64,000 nucleotides of DNA from Ralstonia sp. ASV6. GTDB lineage: Bacteria > Pseudomonadota > Gammaproteobacteria > Burkholderiales > Burkholderiaceae. The stretch is taken from NCBI RefSeq assembly GCF_016429285.1, contig NZ_JAELUI010000001.1, forward strand, positions 33,181-97,180, in the 5' to 3' direction. Positions 6,259 through 16,419 of the stretch are shown piece by piece (the first letter of the stretch is position 1; each line of letters begins with the position of its first letter). A program made the position numbers and the translations under genes. Below the pieces are notes generated by a model, which did not search any database, was not told where the DNA came from, and worked only from the letters and a program-made list of their open reading frames with translations.

Positions 6259-9200
6259 TCAATTTCCTCCTGGTTTGAGAATTGGCGTGGAGTGACTGAA
6301 CGGCGAGATGCCAAAGGAGAGCTTGCCTGGTAAAGCTGCTCCCAATTCGAGCGCCGTACTTCCTCCGTACGCGTGCGTCACAGCCATGTAAAGATTCACG
6401 TCCCACGGTGTGGGAACAGAAAGGTATGCTTGATTTCCGTCGCCGTATAGGAATGAGTTTGTGGAGGCCGCATCCCGACTTCCGAAAATCCATCCGACCG
6501 TACCCGCAAGGCCAGGCCTAAAAGACACCCCACGCGGGTCACTCTGGGCAACGCCGCCAGCAAGATAAGTTGTTCCATCATGCAAATTGACAAGGACACT
6601 GCCAGTTGCGGAAAGCGAGCCAGAGCCTACCGTTGCATAGTCCGGCGCCATCGGACTGGGTCCATTATTCGCTAGACCAGCGGCGCACTCTGCCGTAATG
6701 CAGCCATTCGGGGCCGGCGTGAACGGATTGATATTCGTTGACGTGGTACTTGCGCCAGACGGGGCACTGCTCCAACTGTACGGAGAACTTCCTCCGCCAG
6801 TGTTTGCGATAATGTAGGCCTTCAAACCATCGGACGGTTGGGCAATCGCATTTGTGTTCTGAACAAACGTCTTGCCGTCCGAGGTCTGCATGTAAGCGCC
6901 ATCGTAGTATCCATTTGGATTCTTGCTAACATCGACAACAACGTTTGACCCAGCGTTCTCGCCCAGCGCTTTGTTGTTTGCCAAACGCAAAGCATCTGCC
7001 ATCTGCTGCTCGGTGTAGACGCCGCCACTCTGGTCGGCAAGCTTCTTCGCTAGAGTCTGCTCTTTCGCTTTACTGTCCTCATGCAGTTGCCGGTTGAAAC
7101 GGTCGACATTGGATGCAGAGAACGCACCGGCGTTGCCTCCAACCGCTCCACCAACGGCCGTGGCCAGAGCGTTGGATACGATATTGCCCAGAGCTTGGTC
7201 GACGGCATTGTTCCCCGTTGGATGAGCCCCTTCAATTGCGCCCGCCAACTCGTTGAGCTTGCCTCCGGCCAGTGAAGCGAGGCCGGCCCCCGCCCCGGAG
7301 GCCAACGCATTGCCACCGCCAATGCCGCCCACAATAGCGGCGCCGGCAGCCTGCATGCCAGCCCGCGCCCAGCCACCTTCCTTCCACGCATCTACGCCAG
7401 CCGTATCGCCTGCCGCTTCTGCAGCCGCCCTCTTGGCGTCCGCGTACGACCCGATGTCTCGTGCGATAGCCGCACCTGCCGCCTGTGCGGCTGCCATCGT
7501 GTCTGCTTGGTTGTTCAGTAGATTTTGCAGGTCCGGCGCCTTGCTAACCGTACCGTTCGCGGCGGTTGTGTCGCGGCTCAGGCTCGCGACATCCTGCTTT
7601 TGCTTGTCTTGGTTGGTAATAGTGATGGTGCCTTGCGAGACCGCACTGCGGGTTGTGGCGTTCTCGCTGCCGCTATCGTTCTGGCTTAGCATTGGAGCGC
7701 CACCTGCCACGCTCCGCCCCCCGGCGTTGTTGTAGGTGCTACCGCCGTTACCCATGGAGCCGCCCAGGCTGAAGCCGCTGCTACTCGCGTTGTAGTCAGA
7801 ATGGTTCTGAACGTCCGAGAACGTAAGCGTGCCCGTGGTCAGTTGGTTCTTGTCTGGTGTCGCGGTACTGGCGATGACCGCGCCCTTGAGGTCCGTGTTG
7901 CCCTTGACGTTGATGTCAAAACCGCCGGCACCGGCCTGGATGCCAGACTGCTCGTTCACACCCGCATAGTTGCCGCTAGCGTTGCCGTTGCTGTGGCTAA
8001 AGCTGGCGCTTCCGCCGCCTTGGCTGATACTGAAACCACCACCCGAGCTCTCCTGGTGGGCAGTGCTACGGCTGGAGTCCTGTGTGCTAGCGAGATTCAG
8101 GTTGCCACCAATATCCGCGAGAACCTTGTTGGCGTTCACGTTGGCGCCAACGATATTGGTATCGCCGCCGCTTACGATAGTCACGGTGTCGCTGGCATTG
8201 ATGTGCGAATTGTTCTGCGTCTGCGCATCCGAATTTGCATCGCCGTGCGCCTTCGACATCGAAGCCGACACGCCGAAGCCACCAGTGCCGTACGAAACGC
8301 CAATGCTCGCACTCTTGGATTCGTTCGTACTACGCGTGCTATCTGTATCCGTGCTGCCCTTCAGGTTGACCTGATTGTTGGCTTGCAACATCACGTTCTT
8401 CGCGTTGATGTCAGAACCAACGATGTTGATGTTCCCGCTACCGGGTGTACCGTCGCCCGTTGCCACAAACGCCGTCGTGCCGCCCGCCTTGATGCTGCTG
8501 CCGTTGTTCTGCGTACTGTCCTCTGTGAACGTCGTCTTGCTCGACGAGGAGCCCCAGCTCAGTTCAACCTTGGCTTCCGGTTTCTTGCCATCAGCCAGTG
8601 CACCAGCCGCACCCTTCGCTGCCCCAAAGACATCGCCCAGACCGTCAACCGCAGCAATCGCGTGCAATGTAGAGGCGCGGCTGCTCTGGCTGTTACCGGA
8701 AGCCTCGGCCTGCTGTTGAACGTTCTGGATGGCGTCAATGACCGGCGACTTGATTGCCAGTGTGAAGCCAGAGCTCTTGATTTCGTGTGTCTCGTCGTGG
8801 TGACGGTCGGTAGTCGCCGCGTCAATGGTTACGTTTTGGCCAATGCCCGTGACGTTCTGTGCCGCCACGACATCAGAGCCCGTGATGTGCAGGTCTTTGC
8901 CCGCCTGCATGTGAACGCTGCCATCCGTGCTGCCCACTAAGCTGCCTTGCGACCCTCGCACCGTATCGTTGGTCGTGTCGGTCGTTTGGTTGGTGCCATA
9001 CGAGATGCCGGCGCCAGCACTACCCAGGCCGCTCTTCTTGACGTCCTTGAAGTGCGACTCGCTGGTGGCCGTATCCGCAGTCGTGATGGTCAGGTTGTTA
9101 CCGGCTGCCAGATTCACGTCTCCTGTGCCAGCGATGGTCGCTGCCTTCGCCGTCAGGTCACGACCGGCAGCCACGGTCACCGTGTCGCCAGACAGTGTGG

Positions 9201-12200
9201 TGCCCACAGCGTTGGTCTGACCCGCCGAATCAATGGTGTGCGTGGTGTTGGACGACAGGAAGCCAGTTTCCTTCTGATAGTGCTCGTCACGAACGTCCTG
9301 GTGGCTCTGGCCTGCATTGAGGTTCACATCACGCCCCGCCGCCACCTGGATGCCGCCCGTCGTGGCGTTGGCGTACGCGGCCGTAGCGTTCACATCCTGA
9401 CCCGCACCGATGGCAAGGTTGCCACCCGTCTGAATTTGCGTCCCCGCATCGGCATACGACGAGCGGTCTGAGCGATTCTTGTCACTCCAGACGACGTGCT
9501 CTTCATTCGACTGTCGCACCGCAGTCAGGTTGACATCGCGGTTGGCTGTGATAGTGGCATTGCCCGCGGTGTTGATGGCGACGGCCGCCAGATTGGCATC
9601 ACGGCCAGCCTGGATGGACAGCGCACCGGCATCAATGCTCGCCACCTGGTTGATGTTCGTACCGGTGGTCGTGAGGTTCTTCGTCTGAACCGTCGTGCTG
9701 GTCAGGTTCACATCACGGCCGGCAGAAAGTAGCGCCTGGCCAGCCTGGATATGTCCGCCGAGGTTGTTGATGTCTTGCGTGGCTTGCGCCAGCAGCGTGC
9801 TGCCCGCCAACGTGCCGGTGTTGACGATGTTGTCGGCGGTGACCACCGTCACGTTGCGGCTGGCAATGGTGCCGCTATTCGTCGCGTCACCCTTGGCGTT
9901 GAAGCTGACGTTGTTGCCCGCCATCAACGTGCCGCCACCGGTGATGTCGGTGTCCTTGGCGCGCAGGTAGACCTGCGGCACCAGCACGTCCTGCTTGCTG
10001 CCATCTGCCAGCGTCACGGTCTGCTTGACCATCCAGACGATGTCGCTGGTGAGCTGCGCCATCTGCGCTTCGGTCAGCGCTGTGCCAACGTTCAAGCCAA
10101 ACGCCTTGCCTGCAGCCGTACCGTTGGCCAGCAGCGCCTTGTACTCGTCTTCGTTGCTGGTGTAGTCGCCAACAAAGCGCTGCCCCGTGGCCCGGATGAT
10201 TTGCTGCTGAATCAGTTGCTGCTCATAGAAGCCATCGCCAATGCGCTTGAGCGTGGCACCTGGGTCATTGCGGAACTGCGACAACATCGTGTCGCTCGAC
10301 GTCCACTGCCGGAAGTTGGTGAAGCGCGGGTCGGTTTCCACCAGCACGCTGCTGCCCGGGTCGCTGATGATGCGGTAGAGGGCATTGTTCGGCAGCGTCA
10401 GGTTCGGCACCACGGTGCGGATGACAACGTTGCCGGGCAACGTCACGGAAGTCGTCGCAGCACTGATGGAGCCGCCAGCAGGTGTGGCAACCGACGATGT
10501 CTGGATATGCAGGACGCCGCTGTTTGGCACCGTCACCGACGCACCACCAGGCTGCACCGTGTCGACACCAATGGTCTTATAGTCGGCAACGGCCGCGCCG
10601 CTGCCATTACCCAGGCCCGCCTTGGTCGACACCGCAACGGATTTAACCGTGGGCTGGCTGTTCGGACCGGAGCCGTTGGTGGGGCTCACATCCAGTTGGT
10701 AGTTGGTCTGGATGGTCTGCCCTTGCCATGGGCTCAGGTTGTACTGGCGGTGGTCGGACGAGAATGCACCACCTCCGCCGACATAGGTGTATTGCGCGGT
10801 TCCGCTCGTCGTGACGGTTTGCGTACCCTGCATCCCAACGTTGACCGGCCGCGTGCCAATCACGTTACTACCAGTCAGGTCGCCGCCCGCCACCATCTGG
10901 CTGGCCACGTTGTTCACCACGCCGGCATTCAACGTCATGTTGCCACCGGACGTAATCATTCCAGGGTCGCTTTGCGTGACCACCGTGCGGGTAATCTGCT
11001 GCGTGCCGTCGTAGATGGTGAAGCTTTCGACCTGGCGATTGCGAAGGTCGGTGTTGAACGCCGTGATGGCGTTGTTCAGCACCTGGTATTGCGCAACGGC
11101 GGCATCGTGCCGCTGCTGCCACGCGGTCAGGTCTGCTTGATACTGCGCGTACTGCTGATAGGTGCTCGGGTCTGGCTGCGTGCCAATCTCCTGCGGCGGC
11201 GCGATGCCAAATACACCCCAGATGGCGTCCGTGGTCTTGTAGAGGAACTGCTCCGGATAGCTCGACACCGTGCAGGAATCCGCGCTGCAGGGCATCTCCG
11301 GCACATAGGCCACGGTGGGCTGACGCCCGTCGTTGGTGTAGTTGAACGGGGGCCCGAAGCGGTTGAACGGATATTGCGTGGACGGCAGCACCATGACGCC
11401 CAGACGCGAGTCGCCCAGCCACTGCCAATCCGTCCCAGGCGCGCTGGTGCCCGGGCCCGTCTGCATAAACATGACTGTGGTCGGGTCGATGTCCTGCGTC
11501 GAACCATTCAGGCGATACGACACGACGTGGGTACCCGGCGACGTCTGGTTTGTCGTCGCAAAGTGATTGTTCTGGTTGTTGATTTGCGCGGCCGCAATCG
11601 TCAGGTTGCCGTCGGCGTTGATGGTGGCCGAACCGTTGACGACATTCTGGGCTGAGCCAGTCGCGTGATTGCTGGCATCGAGCGCACCGCCAACACGCAT
11701 GTTGCCAATCGCATAGATAAGCGCATGTTCCTGGTTGTTGAGCGTCTGCACACCCAGGTCCATGTCGCCACGGCTGGCGATGACGCCCGCCACGCCACTG
11801 CCGTTGACGGTGTTCGTCAGCGTGTTGGCAGAAATCGCGACCGAGTCCCCATACAAGCGGCCCGTATTGACGACGTTGTTCGCACGCACGACGGTCACAC
11901 CACCGTCGATAAGGCCGTCGTTGGACAGCGTGCCCTGCGCAGTCAGCGTGTTCGATACGGTGCCAATCAGCTGGCCGCTCTGCGTGTTGATGATGTTGTT
12001 GGCCGACACCGCGAGGTTGCGGCCTGCGGACATCGTGCCCGTGTTGGTGACGTTACCCGTGGTCGTCACGGAGACGTCCTGCCCAGCCGCAAGCGTGCCG
12101 CTGTTGTTGTAGTCCGACTGCAGGTTCAGAGAGACGCTGCCTTGCGACTGCACGGTACCGTCACCGCTCATCTGACCCGCCGTCACGCCCACGCTCTTGG

Positions 12201-15200
12201 TGCCGTTCAGGTTGCCCTGGGTGTTCGTCAACGCAGCGGTCGCCTTGGCACCCACTGTCCCCGCCGACTGAATCGAGCCCTGCGTGTTGTTGATGGATGG
12301 CGCGGTGAGCTGTGTGTTCAGGTCCGAACGGATGGCACCGGCTGTGTTGTCAAGCGACGTTGCGGCGGTCAGTGCCACATTCGCGCCTTCCATCCCCGTG
12401 GTGGCCGTATTGGTGTCCTTGTTGAGCAGGTTGGCGCCGGATACTGTCAGCGTGCCGCCGGCGTGCATCAGGCCGGCCGAGTTGTCGACCGTCGTGCCGT
12501 TCACCGTCACGTCGCTGTTGGAAGCGACCTGGCCACCGGCATTGGTAAGCGTGCCGGTATTGACCGTCAGCACACCGTTGGAAACCAGTTTGCCTTGGTC
12601 GTTGGCCAGAGTCTGGCTCTGCACGTCCAGCGTGGTGTTCGACGAAATCGTGCCTTGCTGATTCGTCAGCGTGTTGGCGTTGACCGAGACGGCGTTGCCA
12701 ATCACTGCGCCTTTGGTATCGGCCAGCGATTGGCTATGCGTCGTCAGGGTCGTACCCGCCTGCATCACGCCGCCGTTGGCGTTCGTGAGTGCACCCGCCG
12801 TTGCATCGAGCGCGGCGGTAGCGGCGATAGCGCCACCGGTGTTGTCCAGCACCCCAGTGCCGGTGTTGACGGTCACATTGCGACCGGACACCGTGCCGGC
12901 TTGGTTACCCAGGCTCGCTGCCTGAAGCTGAATGCCTTGCGTGGCAAGGAGCTTGCCGCCAGCGTTGGCGACGTTGCCTGTGCTCGTGAGTGTCAGCCCA
13001 CCTTGACCGGAGCCGAGGATGCCACCGGCGGTGTTATCCAGACTCGCCACCGTCGCGTGCACATCACCAGTCGCGGCCAGCGTGCCACCCTGGTTGGTGA
13101 CCGCGCCGGCGGTCAGTTGCAGCGTGTTCGCTGCAGAAACCTTGCCTGCCGAGTTGTCGAGTGCACCCGTACCGGTGTTGAGGGTGACGTTCTGGCCAGA
13201 GACCGTACCAGCCTGGTTGCCCATGCTGGCTGCCGCGAGCGTGGCGTCTTGGGCCGCGAGCAGCTTGCCGCCCGCGTTCCCGATGTTGCCCGTGCTGGTC
13301 ACGTTCAGGGCACCGCCACTGGAGCCCAGAACGCCGGAGGTGTTATCCAGGCTCGCCACATTTGCGGTGATATTGCCTGCACCGGCCAGCGTGCCCAACT
13401 GGTTCACCAAGCTGCCGGCGGTCACATTGGCTACGCCGGAGGCGGACACCGTACCGCTGGTGTTATCGACGGTTCCCGTGCCGGTGTTGACCGTGAGATT
13501 GCGTGCGGAGATGGTGCCGCCTTGGTTGCCCAGGGCCGCCGCGTTGAGGGTCGCATCCTGGCCCGCAATGAGCTTGCCGTTGGCGCTGGCGATGTTGCCG
13601 GTGCTGTTGATGACGAGGTTGTTGGCGCTGGAGCCGAGTGCGCCACCGGTGTTGTCCAGGCTCGCCACCGTGGCCGTCATGTCCCCGGCAGAAGCAAGCG
13701 TACCGCCACGGTTGACGAGGCTGCCTGCCGTCAGGTCTGCCGTTCCGGAGGCGGAGACTTGCCCATTGGTGTTGTCGACCGTGCCGGCCCCTGTGTTCAC
13801 CAAGAGGTTGCGCGCTGAGATGGCACCACCTTGGTTGCTCAAGCTCGCGGCGTTGAATGTCGCGTCCTGAGCGGCAATCAGCTTGCCGTTCGTGCTCGTG
13901 ATGGCGCCGCTGCTGTCGACCTTCAGATTGCCGGTGCTGGAGCCCAGCACGCCCGACGTGTTATCCAGGCTCGCGACGGTGGCGTGGACGTTGCCATTGG
14001 CGGCGAGCGTGCCACCCTGGTTGACCAGGCTACCCGCTTGAACGTTGGCCGCGCCCGATGCCGACACCGTGCCATTGGTGTTATCGACAGTCCCGGTTCC
14101 AGCGTTGAGCGACAGATTGCGGCCGGAAACGGTGCCCGCCTGGTTGCCAATCGCCGCCGCATTCAAGGTGACATCCTGCGCGGCGACGAGCTTGCCGCCG
14201 CTCGCGTTGGCAATCGAACCCGTGCTATTGACGGTCAGGTTGCCAGTGTTGGAGCCCAGCGCACCACCGGTGTTGTCCACGCTGGCGACCGTCGTGGTCA
14301 CATCTCCGGTAGCGGCGAGTGTGCCGCCACGGTTGACGAGGTTGCCAGCCTGGACGTTGGCCGTACCCGAGGCAGCCATCGAGCCGCCCGTGTTGTCTAC
14401 GGCGCCCGTACCCGTGTTGAGCGAAAGATTACGCGCCGAAACCGCACCGGCCTGATTGCCAAGGCTCGTGCCCGCAAGCGTCACATCCTGCGCAGCGACC
14501 AACTTGCCGCCTGCGTTCGTGATGGCGCCGCTGCTGTTGACGTTCAAGGTACCGCTGCTGGAGCCAAGCACGCCCGAGGTGTTGTCCAGGCTGGCCACGT
14601 GGGTAGAAACGTTTCCGGCTGCAGCAAGCGTGCCACCCTGGTTGACGAGGCTACCGGCCGTGACGTTTGCGGCGCCCGCGGCGGAAACCGTACCGCCAGT
14701 GTTATCGACTGCGCCAGTTCCAGTGTTCAGGGAGAGATTCTGGGCCGACACCGTGCCGCCCTGGTTGCCCAAGCTGCCGCCGGTAATGGAGACGTCTTGT
14801 GCTGCGACCAACTTGCCCTTGGCATTGGTGATGTCACCGGTGCTGTTGACGGTGAGGCTGCCGCTATTCGAGCCGAGTGCACCAGAGGTGTTGTCAAGCG
14901 AACCGGTGGTGATGTTCGTACTGCCGGTTGAAGCCAGCAAACCACTCTGGTTGACGACGCGCTGCGCACCAACCTGCAGCGTGCTATTCGACGAGAGGCT
15001 GCCCGCTGTGTTGTCCAGCGTGCCGGCGGCCTGGACGGTTACGCTGCCGCCCGAAATGGTCGCGCTACGCGTGGAAACATCGCCCGTAGCGGACAGCGAG
15101 ACCGAGCCTTGCGTCGCGACGTTGCCGTTGCTCGCATCAATGCTCGCGCCGGTCACGCCGATGCTTCGGCCTGCCAGCAGATTGCCGCTATTGCGCACAG

Positions 15201-16419
15201 TACCCGTTGCGTTCAATGCCACGGCGCCCGGCTGCGTGACATTGCCGCTCGTATCGACGCCCGCACCAATCGTGCCGCTATTGGCGATTTGCAGCCCGGT
15301 GATGGTTGCATTGCCACCGGCAACCAAGGTGCCACTGTTGCTCGTGCTACCGGACACCGTCACGTTGCCGGGGCTCGTGACAACGCCTTGGTTGTTGATG
15401 TTGGGTGCCGAGATGCTGGCATCCGCCGCACTCTGTACACGCCCCGTCGGCGTGATGGTCACATCGCCGTTGGCAGCCAAGCTCAGGCTGCCGGTGAGTG
15501 CAGCCAGGTTGCCGCCAATGTTGACGCCCAGCCCTTGCTCGGTACCAATCAGTCGCGTGGCACCACCACCGTACATGCTGCCCAGTTGGCCGACGTCGAT
15601 GGCGACTTGCGGTGCCGGGCCGACGCCTGCAATCGCCGTGGGCGTGAGGCTGCCGTAATCAACGTTGTTGGCACCCGCCACCGCATTGAGACGCTCAGCC
15701 CACACCTGACCGTTGATAGCCATCGCACGGGACAACAGGTCGAGCTGCGCACCGCGTGCATCGAGCCCCGCGCCATTGACGGTGATTTGCCCCTGCTGGA
15801 CCGAGATGCTGGAGATGTTGCCCAACGCATCGAAGTTCGGCGTGCCAGTCGTCAACGTGACACGAGGCGCCTGGATGAACGAACAGCCCGCACAGGTGAT
15901 ACCCGCTGGGTTCGCCACGATAAGGCTGGCTTGGTTGCCTGCGATTTCCGTGGGGCCTGCCAGCACCGACGGATTGCCACTGGTGACCTGGTTCAGGATG
16001 ACGCGCGCGGCGCTATTGCCCAGGAACGGGTTGCCCTGTACCCAGCCGGCGATTTGCGTCTGGGAGTTCTGGCCGCTGTTGTTGAGCACAACGCCGGCCT
16101 GGCCAACGTTGTAGTTCGTGAACGAGTTGGCGCTGACGCCAGCTGCTGACGGCGCATTGATGTTGACGACCGGCGTGCCGTTCGCGGCAACCCCGACTAC
16201 TGGATGCGGACCGGGAGCACCGCGGTCCGGCGTCAGTGATTGTGCGTTCAGACCCGGCGCTGCCAGTGCGGCCACGGCGGTCAGCGTCAGCGCGGAGGCC
16301 CGGCGGCTGGCTCGGCTGCCGGAGTTGCGCCCCTTGCCTGTGCTCCTCGCCGATTCCTCAACTGCAACCAGCATGCCGCGTGCGGCATTGAAGACGGTTC
16401 GGTAGCACTTCGCGTTCAT
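6259..16419 (-). CDS. bcpA: Giant two-partner secreted CDI exoprotein of locus 1 (BcpA)
   Basis: A 3,386-residue protein exported by BcpB. It starts with an ESPR-type extended signal region (MNAKCYRTVFNAARGML), cleavage near residue 59-60, then a TPS domain (about 70-310; NVGQAGVVLNNS, NPAGIT) needed for recognition by the TpsB pore. A beta-helical fibre of haemagglutinin repeats follows, including six ~103-residue repeats (about residues 590-1145) and later haemagglutinin-repeat segments with GRDVNL-type turns. The Burkholderia junction motif Nx(E/Q/D)LYN appears as NVDRFN at 3104-3109; the 277 residues after it are the variable toxin tip. That tip is glycine-rich with alternating strands and ends GISPFSHSTPI; I cannot name its activity with confidence, though it vaguely recalls families annotated as polymorphic toxin type 22. 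Full-length, no frameshift. Confidence 0.95.
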   Translation of the reverse strand: MNAKCYRTVFNAARGMLVAVEESARSTGKGRNSGSRASRRASALTLTAVAALAAPGLNAQSLTPDRGAPGPHPVVGVAANGTPVVNINAPSAAGVSANSFTNYNVGQAGVVLNNSGQNSQTQIAGWVQGNPFLGNSAARVILNQVTSGNPSVLAGPTEIAGNQASLIVANPAGITCAGCSFIQAPRVTLTTGTPNFDALGNISSISVQQGQITVNGAGLDARGAQLDLLSRAMAINGQVWAERLNAVAGANNVDYGSLTPTAIAGVGPAPQVAIDVGQLGSMYGGGATRLIGTEQGLGVNIGGNLAALTGSLSLAANGDVTITPTGRVQSAADASISAPNINNQGVVTSPGNVTVSGSTSNSGTLVAGGNATITGLQIANSGTIGAGVDTSGNVTQPGAVALNATGTVRNSGNLLAGRSIGVTGASIDASNGNVATQGSVSLSATGDVSTRSATISGGSVTVQAAGTLDNTAGSLSSNSTLQVGAQRVVNQSGLLASTGSTNITTGSLDNTSGALGSNSGSLTVNSTGDITNAKGKLVAAQDVSITGGSLGNQGGTVSAQNLSLNTGTGAVDNTGGTVSAAGAANVTAGSLVNQGGTLAAAGNVSTHVASLDNTSGVLGSSSGTLNVNSSGAITNAGGKLVAAQDVTLAGTSLGNQAGAVSARNLSLNTGTGAVDNTGGSMAASGTANVQAGNLVNRGGTLAATGDVTTTVASVDNTGGALGSNTGNLTVNSTGSIANASGGKLVAAQDVTLNAAAIGNQAGTVSGRNLSLNAGTGTVDNTNGTVSASGAANVQAGSLVNQGGTLAANGNVHATVASLDNTSGVLGSSTGNLKVDSSGAITSTNGKLIAAQDATFNAASLSNQGGAISARNLLVNTGAGTVDNTNGQVSASGTADLTAGSLVNRGGTLASAGDMTATVASLDNTGGALGSSANNLVINSTGNIASANGKLIAGQDATLNAAALGNQGGTISARNLTVNTGTGTVDNTSGTVSASGVANVTAGSLVNQLGTLAGAGNITANVASLDNTSGVLGSSGGALNVTSTGNIGNAGGKLLAAQDATLAAASMGNQAGTVSGQNVTLNTGTGALDNSAGKVSAANTLQLTAGAVTNQGGTLAATGDVHATVASLDNTAGGILGSGQGGLTLTSTGNVANAGGKLLATQGIQLQAASLGNQAGTVSGRNVTVNTGTGVLDNTGGAIAATAALDATAGALTNANGGVMQAGTTLTTHSQSLADTKGAVIGNAVSVNANTLTNQQGTISSNTTLDVQSQTLANDQGKLVSNGVLTVNTGTLTNAGGQVASNSDVTVNGTTVDNSAGLMHAGGTLTVSGANLLNKDTNTATTGMEGANVALTAATSLDNTAGAIRSDLNTQLTAPSINNTQGSIQSAGTVGAKATAALTNTQGNLNGTKSVGVTAGQMSGDGTVQSQGSVSLNLQSDYNNSGTLAAGQDVSVTTTGNVTNTGTMSAGRNLAVSANNIINTQSGQLIGTVSNTLTAQGTLSNDGLIDGGVTVVRANNVVNTGRLYGDSVAISANTLTNTVNGSGVAGVIASRGDMDLGVQTLNNQEHALIYAIGNMRVGGALDASNHATGSAQNVVNGSATINADGNLTIAAAQINNQNNHFATTNQTSPGTHVVSYRLNGSTQDIDPTTVMFMQTGPGTSAPGTDWQWLGDSRLGVMVLPSTQYPFNRFGPPFNYTNDGRQPTVAYVPEMPCSADSCTVSSYPEQFLYKTTDAIWGVFGIAPPQEIGTQPDPSTYQQYAQYQADLTAWQQRHDAAVAQYQVLNNAITAFNTDLRNRQVESFTIYDGTQQITRTVVTQSDPGMITSGGNMTLNAGVVNNVASQMVAGGDLTGSNVIGTRPVNVGMQGTQTVTTSGTAQYTYVGGGGAFSSDHRQYNLSPWQGQTIQTNYQLDVSPTNGSGPNSQPTVKSVAVSTKAGLGNGSGAAVADYKTIGVDTVQPGGASVTVPNSGVLHIQTSSVATPAGGSISAATTSVTLPGNVVIRTVVPNLTLPNNALYRIISDPGSSVLVETDPRFTNFRQWTSSDTMLSQFRNDPGATLKRIGDGFYEQQLIQQQIIRATGQRFVGDYTSNEDEYKALLANGTAAGKAFGLNVGTALTEAQMAQLTSDIVWMVKQTVTLADGSKQDVLVPQVYLRAKDTDITGGGTLMAGNNVSFNAKGDATNSGTIASRNVTVVTADNIVNTGTLAGSTLLAQATQDINNLGGHIQAGQALLSAGRDVNLTSTTVQTKNLTTTGTNINQVASIDAGALSIQAGRDANLAAVAINTAGNATITANRDVNLTAVRQSNEEHVVWSDKNRSDRSSYADAGTQIQTGGNLAIGAGQDVNATAAYANATTGGIQVAAGRDVNLNAGQSHQDVRDEHYQKETGFLSSNTTHTIDSAGQTNAVGTTLSGDTVTVAAGRDLTAKAATIAGTGDVNLAAGNNLTITTADTATSESHFKDVKKSGLGSAGAGISYGTNQTTDTTNDTVRGSQGSLVGSTDGSVHMQAGKDLHITGSDVVAAQNVTGIGQNVTIDAATTDRHHDETHEIKSSGFTLAIKSPVIDAIQNVQQQAEASGNSQSSRASTLHAIAAVDGLGDVFGAAKGAAGALADGKKPEAKVELSWGSSSSKTTFTEDSTQNNGSSIKAGGTTAFVATGDGTPGSGNINIVGSDINAKNVMLQANNQVNLKGSTDTDSTRSTNESKSASIGVSYGTGGFGVSASMSKAHGDANSDAQTQNNSHINASDTVTIVSGGDTNIVGANVNANKVLADIGGNLNLASTQDSSRSTAHQESSGGGFSISQGGGSASFSHSNGNASGNYAGVNEQSGIQAGAGGFDINVKGNTDLKGAVIASTATPDKNQLTTGTLTFSDVQNHSDYNASSSGFSLGGSMGNGGSTYNNAGGRSVAGGAPMLSQNDSGSENATTRSAVSQGTITITNQDKQKQDVASLSRDTTAANGTVSKAPDLQNLLNNQADTMAAAQAAGAAIARDIGSYADAKRAAAEAAGDTAGVDAWKEGGWARAGMQAAGAAIVGGIGGGNALASGAGAGLASLAGGKLNELAGAIEGAHPTGNNAVDQALGNIVSNALATAVGGAVGGNAGAFSASNVDRFNRQLHEDSKAKEQTLAKKLADQSGGVYTEQQMADALRLANNKALGENAGSNVVVDVSKNPNGYYDGAYMQTSDGKTFVQNTNAIAQPSDGLKAYIIANTGGGSSPYSWSSAPSGASTTSTNINPFTPAPNGCITAECAAGLANNGPSPMAPDYATVGSGSLSATGSVLVNLHDGTTYLAGGVAQSDPRGVSFRPGLAGTVGWIFGSRDAASTNSFLYGDGNQAYLSVPTPWDVNLYMAVTHAYGGSTALELGAALPGKLSFGISPFSHSTPILKPGGN
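12990..14655 (-). repeat. Six tandem ~309-bp repeats inside bcpA of locus 1
   Basis: Six units of about 103 codons, each reading roughly LVNQGGTLAA...DNTSGVLGS...NAGGKLVAAQD...GNQAG...DNTGG. Odd and even units differ (NQ/SGVLG against NR/GGALG) over the first five, so the true period may be a 206-residue dimer. The same six units exist in the second bcpA. Confidence 0.85.

Noticed and set aside
6259..7110. A VENN motif as the toxin boundary, as in E. coli-type CdiA
   Set aside because: No VENN is present; the Burkholderia-type Nx(D/E/Q)LYN-like motif marks the junction in both exoproteins.
9751..13818. Long open frames of 634 and 717 codons on the plus strand inside bcpA of locus 1 (and a 916-codon one at 39,594-42,344 in locus 2)
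   Set aside because: They are antisense to a well-supported secreted protein. Their products are rich in histidine and arginine with repeated low-complexity segments, as expected from the complement of Asn/Gly/Thr-rich repeat DNA. No ribosome binding sites or domains.
12990..14655. Regularly spaced repeats that could be mistaken for a CRISPR or satellite array
   Set aside because: The ~309-bp period is inside a single reading frame and encodes haemagglutinin repeats; no short palindromic repeats with unique spacers.
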